From positions 85,156 through 126,565 of the forward strand of contig NW_003131855.1 of the NCBI RefSeq assembly GCF_000003605.2: a DNA stretch of 41,410 nucleotides, in the 5' to 3' direction. Positions 35,701-41,410 of this stretch are shown one piece after another (within the stretch, counting starts at the first letter, position 1; each line of letters opens with the position of its first letter). The notes beneath the pieces were generated by a model that searched no databases, was not told the DNA's origin, and saw only the letters and a list, made by a program, of their open reading frames with translations. This stretch comes from Saccoglossus kowalevskii. Taxonomy: Eukaryota; Hemichordata; Enteropneusta; Harrimaniidae. The translations under genes and the position numbers were made by a program.

Positions 35701-38700
35701 TATAGCACATATAGCCAGCATTGTATCAATTTTAGCCAGCATGATTCCAAATAGCTTTTATCAATTTCTGTGGCATTTATTTAATTTATTATGCATTACA
35801 TGTCCATCCATTGGAGTTCAATTGTTACATGTGCCAAGTATCAATGTGTGTCTGTTACTAAAATGTATTCATTCATCAAAGAATTTTCAGTAGGTACTCC
35901 ATGGAGGTCATGGGTCAAATTATATCTCTATAGCAACACCCAGTATAGTATTCTGCCAATGCATACTCTGGCTTCTCTATCACCGTGGCAACCTACATAT
36001 GTTAATTTTTCTCATGTTTGGGTCACATCATTTCAATAGGTGCTTAGAAACATACATAATTTCTTTTTTCATTACTATGGCAACACATTTATTTTAATAC
36101 TTACGTTTTTTCCTCCCCTACATAGATTTTGACAGATCACTAAAGAAACCGATTTGTTCTCGCTATGGTGAAGGCATGTTTTCTCGTTATCCCAAGAAAG
36201 ACGGCAAAGTTTACAATGTAAGTAAATAAAATTGTGTCAAAATAAATATCAAAACTGAAAAAAAAAAAAAGGTTGCCCCCCCCCCCCCAAATTTTGGTAG
36301 GGCAAGTATGGTATTCGAAGAGTAAAAAAACAAAAATCACAGGAATTTGTATTGAAATTTAAACAGAATTTTAAAAAAATTCCAACATTATGAGAAAATT
36401 TAACTCTAGAATGAATTGCTAAAAGACAGACATTCTATAAAATTCTCAATATTTTATATTACCGGTAAAGATGCAGCAGATTCAACAAGTGGATTTTTAC
36501 TATAAAATGTGCTGATATTTTGGGCCATGGAAAACCTTGTCTTTGTTGCCATTTCAGCTAAATTCAATGGTCTACTAATTCAGGCTTCACTAAAATTGTC
36601 CATGTCAAAATGTTTATCAGTCATCCACTTTTTGTAAATGGTTGGCTTCCTGTCAATTAGGTGACTATGTGTTGTTGTTACATTAGTGGTTGTGCGGCCA
36701 TTCTTTTTTTATTGCTAGCTAGAATATTCAACTAATTTATTTTTAAGAAAATGTTATATCAAACCATTTTAGTATTTCATTGGATAATAGCAAAAAATAT
36801 AGAAACAGGAATCATTATTCTTGAGTGCAAACACAATTCTCACGCTAAAAGGTTTATAATGGTTCTGTGTGTTTGTTTATCATTCATCACCTCAAGTGAG
36901 CCACATGTCTTTTGAACAGGCTGGCAAGTGAATTAAAAGATCACCAGTCATGAACAGACATTTAAATTAGTCAGAATTTTAATCATCATGAAATTAATTT
37001 CTTTAATGAGTATGCATAGCAACGGCAGGTACAGAATAGAGACATGATGTACTGGTAATTTGGTTATACAATTACACATAATTAAATTAAAACATAGTGT
37101 AGTTTAATGCATTTATAACTCACTCAGGAGGATTCAAACATTTATGAAATTTAATTTCTTTTTTTTCTTGATTTACAGATAACAGTGAGTAAAGAACGAC
37201 TGAAACAGATTGAAAATAGCCTTTTGCAGGCAATTGTATTATACAAGCGACGACTGGAATGGCTGACGACTGAGAGTCGGCGTTTGTTTGGCGTTATTGA
37301 AGAGCATTGCATCACCATAGTGCTGGACATCAAAACAAACAACCCAAGCATGTTTGATCATTGTAGGAATGCTATGGTCAGACTTCTGGATGAACAGATT
37401 GGACAGATTGCAAAATTCAATCTTATTAGGTATGTTGAAGTGTCTCTCTGTAGAGTGAATGGAACAGTCCACTGACAGTATGCTCTGCTTAGTACCATGT
37501 TTGTTCTAGTCGTAACACATACGCTTAAGTAAATGACTTACGTGTGTCTATGAATTTTAATAATCTACCGTACAATAAATGCTATTGTTGGTTTACAAGC
37601 GCTTTCTATTGGAGATGTGCTCGTACTAAAATGAAAACAATGTGTAGCATATTCTAGTGTAGTTTTAAGATCGTAGACCATATATTGGTGTCTAGAATTA
37701 CATGATATTATTGCCGTCAAATACTATTATGTGATGCTAATGTAGACTGGTACCCTACTTTCTATTTTTGAGTCAGTTTTTTATAATAAATATTCATGGG
37801 ATATAATGCAAGTTCGGTGTGAATCTAGGTACAGTAATACATCTGGATAAAGACTATATTACTTTCATATAAATTAAAGTGCCATGTTATGTTTGATATT
37901 GGACATTTATAGTGTTTGTCAAATACATTGCTTTTTACACATAATATGAATGCATCTTGCCTAATAATGAAGGTGTGATTTCTGAAAAACAATATATTTT
38001 TGACTAATTTTTTTATTTTCTTATTATCTATTTTTTGTTTATTTGGAGATAACTCTTTACTATTTTATGAATTTCAAATTAGACAATTTATGTTTTTGAA
38101 TATTTTTTTATTTTAGAGCTGGACAAGACATGGTTATGTTCCAGGATGCTGCAGTACCAGTCTGTCGAGAGAGTCTGGATAAGGCAATTAACTGGATATT
38201 CTCACTGGACCATGCCGCTGCCTCCACCAAAACTTGTGCCACAGAAGCTGTTTTCAAAGCAATGTCGGACAAAAATGTAAGAATTCAATTTTTGTTCTTT
38301 TTTATTTTTTGCGGAATATGGCAGTAAATGTTGTTTATAGCACATGTCTGTGTGTATTGGAGAGTGTTTGTGTGTGTGTCTGTGTGTATTGGAGAGTGTC
38401 TGTGTGTGCGTGTGTGTGTGTGTGTTTGGGTGATTTCCCCCAGCACTGATGATTAATAGAGATGTTCAGCTGCAACAAAGCACAATTACTGTGAAGCGCA
38501 TGACTATTCACTAGATTTTAATAACATTATTTTGCTGGTTGAAAAATAGATTAAATTAAGCATATGTCTTGTTGGTTCAGTGAGGAAACCATGAACATAA
38601 AACCTAGCAAGTACAACTACTGTGGAATACTTTATTTTTGCTGGAATTAATTTTCGCTGAAAAGGTTTTTTGGGCGTTTTGTATGGAATTTATTTTCACT

Positions 38701-40451
38701 GATTTTTTATGAGTTTAATGTGAAATATAGGGGAAAAAAGTATATTCGCTGGATTTTATTTTCACGGAATCATCCCTTCAGCAAAAATGGGGAAAATAAA
38801 TTCCAAGCGAAAATAAAATATTCTACAGTATATAGTTGCTCGCCTTTCATCAACCAATATTAAAACCTCACAATCTGATTCCAAATTGTAACTGTAATCT
38901 TTCTATTTATTTTTTTGTGGTGGTTTAGATTGAAGCCGTGTACTTATTTTCTGAAGGTGGTTCAACAGAGAGTGCAAGGGAGTTACTCAAAGAAAAAGTA
39001 AAAAATGGTTCAATGCCTGTCAATACAGTGGCTTTCAACAGTACTGATTCCGTCACTATTCAGTTTTTGAAAGATGTTTCCAGAATTACTGGAGGAAGGT
39101 GAGTGCAAACAAACCGATACGTGAAGCTCATATTTCTTTTGCTGATAATTGAATAAAAGACGTCAACAAAATTATTATCATTAATTTACCACTCTGGACA
39201 AGGATTTTCAGGAACGTAAACAGAAAATACTATGTAAAGAATCATGTTTTATTTGTTTTCATGTGAGAAGTTGCTTTGTATACATAAGTCGCCATGGTAA
39301 TGACCAAAATTTAATAGTGAATGCTGGAAAAATTGAGACACTCTACTGTTATTGACAGTTGTCATGTCAACACCTGTTACTTGTCAATGTCACTCATGCC
39401 TGTAAATCAACCCCTGTAAATCAACCCCTATCAGTGGATTAATACATAATATCTATAATAACTAAAGGTTCCAGCGACTACCTGTTTTTCTTATATAAAC
39501 ACTTGCCTTCTTTTATGGCATATATATATATTGATCAGTTAACCAGATAGCCTAAAACACTCTAATTGCCATGGTAATTGATACTTAGCACTGTGCATGA
39601 TGTTTTAGAAGGCTTTGAAAAGTTAGCAAATATTTGCTGATGTCAACCATGGACTTTAAGCTCTATCAGTATATAATGCATAAACCGATAGATTTCATTT
39701 GTATACCATACTGTGTCATAGTTCAGCTTAGCCTAAGGTGGGTGTTATCATATATAGGTAACTGTATTCAGAGACCTGGGGTCCATGCTTGTACATTGTG
39801 CACATACAATTAGTAGAACCTAAGCCATTAACCTTTTCACCACCAGTTCCCTCTTTTCATCCCAAATTCACAAATACCCGGTAGTCATGTTTATAGTCTG
39901 CACTTGCCTTCAGAAGATTGGGACAAAAATAGCTAATTTTTTTGAGTAAAAAATGAAAATTGACTGAAATTTTGTCTCTTGGCTCTAAAATTAGGGTTCA
40001 TTCTCAGGAAATTGAGGTATATAAGAAAAAGGTGCAGACAAATTTTGACAGGAATGTCTGGTGGTGAAAAGGTTATCTCCCTTCCTTATGTCATACAAGC
40101 TTTAATATTTGCAATGATTATGCTTTTGAGAAGACACTAGTGCATGTATGTCTCTACTGACTGAAGTCATGCTTATAATATACATATCATATCACTTATT
40201 GCCTATACTGTAAATGATATCTTGTTTCAACAGATTTCATGCCTTCGCCTTCACCAAGCTAGACTCTGACGTGTATGGCACCAGTGCCTACAACTCAGAT
40301 CAAAAACTTCTACATGGGGGAGTGCCACCGGGTGCTGGAATGAGAGACGATGTGGTCAAACTGTGGGAAGAACTTGAAGAAGCTAGAAATACATTATCAG
40401 AGATACAGCTCCTGAGTGAGGATGCTGTAGAGGGCAAAGGTGAAAGTGCAG
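26732..40451 (+). CDS. VWA3-like: VWA3A/VWA3B-like protein, 5' part (7 exons)
   Basis: Whole-gene entry, incomplete at the right edge. Exons are 26732-26774, 29682-29921, 36126-36217, 37179-37429, 38117-38276, 38929-39098 and 40234-40451. All have GT..AG borders and continuous phase, giving 391 codons so far; human VWA3A and VWA3B are over 1100 aa. An N-terminal block (about 80-122) holds KKWLGTHGLKRNRLSLNQIL and FDRSLKKPICSRYGEGMFSR. Next is a helical stretch with LYKRRLEWLTTESRRLFGVI (146-165). A vWA-type fold follows: CITIVLDI at 169-176, the CATEAVFKAM helix, VYLFSEGG at 266-273, and GGRFHAFAFTKLD at the exon 6/7 join. An acidic coiled-coil-like LWEELEEARNTLSEIQLLSE follows. The MIDAS residues look lost: DIKTN at 175-179 replaces DxSxS, and SEG replaces TDG. 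VWA3 proteins are poorly characterised and usually linked to ciliated tissues. Assignment to A versus B is open. Confidence 0.85.
26775..27448 (+). other. intron 1 of the VWA3-like gene, first part
   Basis: Contains a short AT microsatellite near 27060-27085. No other feature was recognised before the LINE fragment. Confidence 0.6.
27449..28150 (+). pseudogene. 5'-truncated non-LTR retrotransposon, ORF2 C-terminus
   Basis: An open frame (27449-27982, 177 codons) encodes the C-terminal end of a LINE reverse-transcriptase polyprotein. It has NHRVSVTKFRISEYKLPIEK (68-87) followed by a CCHC-like pair C100-x2-C103-x9-H113-x4-C118 in CTLCSDQSVGDEMHALFDC. Such a tail is common in LINE ORF2 proteins of marine invertebrates. 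The reverse-transcriptase and endonuclease domains are absent, and an in-frame stop lies two codons before the first ATG, so it is a dead 5' truncation. A T/GT-rich 3' UTR and an aataaaatatactatactac tail follow. The frame is intact to its stop, suggesting recent insertion. It sits in intron 1 of the VWA3-like gene, same strand. Confidence 0.8.
28151..29355 (+). other. intron 1 of the VWA3-like gene, second part
   Basis: A 105-codon frame (28593-28910) is rich in Phe and Lys from AT-rich codons and has no recognisable domain. I see no gene here. Confidence 0.55.
29356..29554. mobile_element. TA-flanked MITE copy 1
   Basis: Starts CTGTAAAATATTTTATTTT and ends in its inverted counterpart AAAATAAAGTATTTTACAG. 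TA lies at both flanks (29354-29355, 29555-29556). The interior repeats ttttcrctg-type words in both orientations. Same orientation as copy 2. Tc1/mariner-like by target site; no coding capacity. Confidence 0.85.
29682..29921 (+). CDS. VWA3-like: VWA3-like exon 2
   Basis: It encodes about 80 residues from NPKWDLKHTKNGTYNGRRVE to RLSLNQILPAIGFKHSD, with the KKWLGTHGLKRNRLSL block I associate with VWA3 proteins. Acceptor tctttcccag, donor G|GTAAGTGC, phase 1. Confidence 0.88.
29922..33923 (+). other. intron 2 of the VWA3-like gene, first part
   Basis: About 4 kb of AT-rich intron. No extra exon, repeat match or RNA gene was recognised. Reading frames are short and without domains. Confidence 0.55.
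33924..34248. repeat. 325-bp tandem duplication, copy 1
   Basis: Begins acaacagaaaaaaacactgg. The next 325 bp repeat it with no difference that I can see. Unique, non-coding sequence in intron 2 of the VWA3-like gene. Confidence 0.95.
34249..34573. repeat. 325-bp tandem duplication, copy 2
   Basis: Directly abuts copy 1 and appears identical throughout. Either a very recent duplication or an assembly artefact from unmerged overlap. Confidence 0.95.
34574..36125 (+). other. intron 2 of the VWA3-like gene, last part
   Basis: AT-rich intron with several RFX-like sites: GTTACTTAGCAAC at 35188-35200, ATCACCGTGGCAAC at 35979-35992 and ATTACTATGGCAAC at 36071-36084. No exon or mobile element was recognised. 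Confidence 0.5.
36126..36217 (+). CDS. VWA3-like: VWA3-like exon 3
   Basis: It encodes DFDRSLKKPICSRYGEGMFS then RYPKKDGKVYN, continuing the N-terminal conserved region. Acceptor ccctacatag, donor AAT|GTAAGT, codon-boundary exit. The next 70 bp contain runs of 13 A and 13 C. Confidence 0.87.
36258..36288. repeat. adjacent A13 and C13 homopolymers
   Basis: Thirteen A (36258-36270), five bases, then thirteen C (36276-36288), just inside intron 3. Likely to vary in length and to be a sequencing weak spot. Confidence 0.9.
36289..37178 (+). other. rest of intron 3 of the VWA3-like gene
   Basis: AT-rich. Nothing else was recognised before the pyrimidine tract and acceptor of exon 4. Confidence 0.6.
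37179..37429 (+). CDS. VWA3-like: VWA3-like exon 4 (start of vWA fold)
   Basis: It encodes ITVSKERLKQIENSLLQAIV, LYKRRLEWLTTESRRLFGVI and EEHCITIVLDIKTNNPSMFD, then RLLDEQIGQIAKFNLIR. It holds the first beta strand and the degenerate MIDAS loop. Donor AG|GTATG, phase 2. Confidence 0.92.
37430..38116 (+). other. intron 4 of the VWA3-like gene
   Basis: AT-rich intron. No repeat or extra exon was recognised. Confidence 0.65.
38117..38276 (+). CDS. VWA3-like: VWA3-like exon 5 (vWA fold)
   Basis: It encodes RAGQDMVMFQDAAVPVCRES, LDKAINWIFSLDHAAASTKT and CATEAVFKAMSDKN. The TKTCATEAV segment takes the place of the Thr-bearing second MIDAS loop. Acceptor tattttag, donor AAT|GTAAGA. Confidence 0.92.
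38346..38428. repeat. TG-rich microsatellite
   Basis: Runs of tgtgtg broken by two copies of tattggagagtgt, in intron 5. The reading frame across it (38234-38449) is a simple-repeat artefact. Confidence 0.9.
38620..38828. mobile_element. TA-flanked MITE copy 2
   Basis: Starts CTGTGGAATACTTTATTTTT and ends AAAATAAAATATTCTACAG. TA is at 38618-38619 and 38829-38830. Same orientation as copy 1, in intron 5, about 100 bp before exon 6. Confidence 0.85.
38929..39098 (+). CDS. VWA3-like: VWA3-like exon 6 (vWA fold)
   Basis: It encodes IEAVYLFSEGGSTESARELL, KEKVKNGSMPVNTVAFNSTD and SVTIQFLKDVSRITGGR. VYLFSEGG corresponds to the hydrophobic strand that normally ends in TDG. Acceptor gtggtttag, donor AG|GTGAGTG. 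Confidence 0.92.
39099..40233 (+). other. intron 6 of the VWA3-like gene
   Basis: AT-rich intron. A short doubled phrase, ctgtaaatcaacccc, lies near 39400-39430. No mobile element or exon was recognised. Confidence 0.6.
40234..40451 (+). CDS. VWA3-like: VWA3-like exon 7
   Basis: It encodes FHAFAFTKLDSDVYGTSAYN, GGVPPGAGMRDDVVKLWEEL and EEARNTLSEIQLLSEDAVEG then KGESA. It ends in phase 1 at G|GTATGTTA. The rest of the gene lies beyond the window. Confidence 0.9.
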
Positions 40452-40480
40452 GTATGTTATAGTTGCACCTTTACATACAG

Positions 40481-41046
40481 GGAGGGGGGGGGGCAAGGGG
40501 GGTAGCTGTACAGTTTTACAGGAAATAAAAAGGGCTTTTTACAATTCACAAGGAAAAAAAGACGTTTTTACAGTTAGCAGTGAATTGTGTCATCTAGTCG
40601 TTTTACAGTTTCGAAAATGTAATTACCCTGGATTATTCTTTACGACTTTTTGTATTTGGATGTAAATCCTTGTACGTACCGAGAAAAATGACACATTTTT
40701 ACAGTGTACGAAAAAAATATTTGATTGATTTCGTTGTACGTCTAGCCTGTGATTACAGAATTATGGAATTTATTTTTTCAATTTACGTTGTATGAACCCA
40801 AAAATATTGCAATTACTGTAAGAATACTTTATTTTCGCTATTTTCGCTGAAGGGGTGATTCCGTGAAAATAAAATCCAGCGAATGTACTTTTTTTCCTAT
40901 ATTTCCACATTAAACTCATCAGAAATCAGTGAAAATAAATTCCAAGCCAAACGCCCAAAAAGCCTTTTCAGCGAAAATTAATTCCAGCGAAAATAAAGTA
41001 TTCCACAGGTACTTCGAACGAAAATAACCCTTGCCCCCCCCCCTCC
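40481..41046. mobile_element. candidate element with poly-G inverted ends
   Basis: The left end GGAGGGGGGGGGGCAAGGG (40481-40499) recurs inverted at 41028-41046. The interior has repeated ttttacagt and gtacg words. MITE copy 3 is nested inside. No clear target-site duplication was found, so insertion is suspected rather than shown. Confidence 0.4.
40816..41008. mobile_element. TA-flanked MITE copy 3, inverted
   Basis: Starts CTGTAAGAATACTTTATTTT and ends AAAATAAAGTATTCCACAG. TA lies at 40814-40815, but the right flank reads GTA. Internal order is the reverse complement of copies 1 and 2 (gcccaaaaagccttttcagc here, gctgaaaaggttttttgggc in copy 2). Confidence 0.82.
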
Positions 41047-41147
41047 ATACAGTTTTCACAATGCCATCAGCCCATCAGCCATGCACAGTGCTGCCAGTGG
41101 AAATCATTTCTTTTTTCACCTTGAAATAATCTTTCTTTGTAGTTTTT

Positions 41148-41410
41148 AGTCCTCGTTCGGACGCAGTCCGAAAATGGGGACTTATGTTTTGACCTCCGTG
41201 TGTCCGTGCGTGTGTGCGTGCGTCTGTACATCTGTGCGTGCGTCCGGACCTGTATCTTAGAAATGCCTGGACCAATCACAATCAAACTTCACACATACAT
41301 CACACATGATATTATACATATGCACGTCAATTTGTTTCACGATCTGATTTAAGATGGCCGAATGGTGGCCATTTTGTGCTAAAAATCATCAAAATCAAGC
41401 ATTTCCCAGC
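41148..41410 (-). mobile_element. HINE-like element, family A copy 3, cut by window edge
   Basis: Reverse orientation. The terminal hairpin is at 41148-41182 (arms agtcctcgtt-cgga and tccg-aaaatggggact around cgcag). Then come the gtccgtgcgtgcgt-type microsatellite and part of a tandem unit (gtatcttagaaatgcctgg, aagatggccgaatggtggcc). More diverged from copies 1 and 2 than those are from each other. Minus-strand frames here are repeat artefacts. Confidence 0.8.

Noticed and set aside
38234-38449. 71-codon plus-strand frame with Cys-Val repeats
   Set aside because: It overlaps exon 5 in a wrong frame and then translates a TG microsatellite.
1-41410. tRNA, rRNA or snRNA genes
   Set aside because: No cloverleaf with A/B boxes or conserved RNA core was recognised. 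A covariance-model scan would be decisive.

Overview
The window is intron-rich, AT-rich metazoan nuclear DNA from a draft assembly (one run of Ns at 12972-13033). Introns are kilobase-sized with GT..AG borders. Dispersed repeats, MITEs and minisatellites are dense. No bacterial-style operon, rRNA, tRNA or CRISPR array is visible. The two genes, the LINE tail and the repeat types fit a marine invertebrate (hemichordate, lancelet or mollusc grade). I cannot fix the species from sequence alone.

Two protein genes lie head to head, about 840 bp between start codons (25888 and 26732). On the minus strand, 25888 down to 9032, is a complete DHHC-type protein S-acyltransferase of the ZDHHC2/15/20 group. 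I reconstructed it as 11 coding exons with consistent splice phase: 375 aa without exon 9, 413 aa with it. On the plus strand, from 26732 past the right edge, is the 5' part (7 coding exons, 391 codons) of a von Willebrand factor A domain protein of the VWA3A/VWA3B type. The shared upstream region holds two inverted CCAAT boxes and a candidate RFX X-box.

Layout: 1-8.5 kb is downstream intergenic DNA with two TTAA-flanked elements, a 27-bp minisatellite and two copies of a Helentron/HINE-like element. 9.0-25.9 kb is the acyltransferase gene. Its intron 3 holds a 20 x 40-bp minisatellite, intron 4 a 1.07-kb TIR element, and intron 8 a second HINE-like family plus a small TTAA MITE. 25.9-26.7 kb is the divergent promoter. 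26.7-41.4 kb is the VWA3-like gene. Its introns hold a 5'-truncated LINE, three copies of one TA-flanked MITE, a 325-bp perfect tandem duplication and a candidate poly-G-ended element.

Two observations stand out. First, acyltransferase exons 9 and 10 are tandem homologous tail exons, each carrying a G(N/D)G..FPTR..DxDxLLA module. Exon 9 is phase-symmetric, and a tandem acceptor at the last exon would also let exon 9 replace exon 10 in frame. Second, two repeat families with little sequence in common share one architecture: a 5' subterminal motif, 130-170-bp tandem units, a GGAC/CA-type microsatellite, and a terminal bulged hairpin whose unbulged arm is the inverted copy of the 5' motif.
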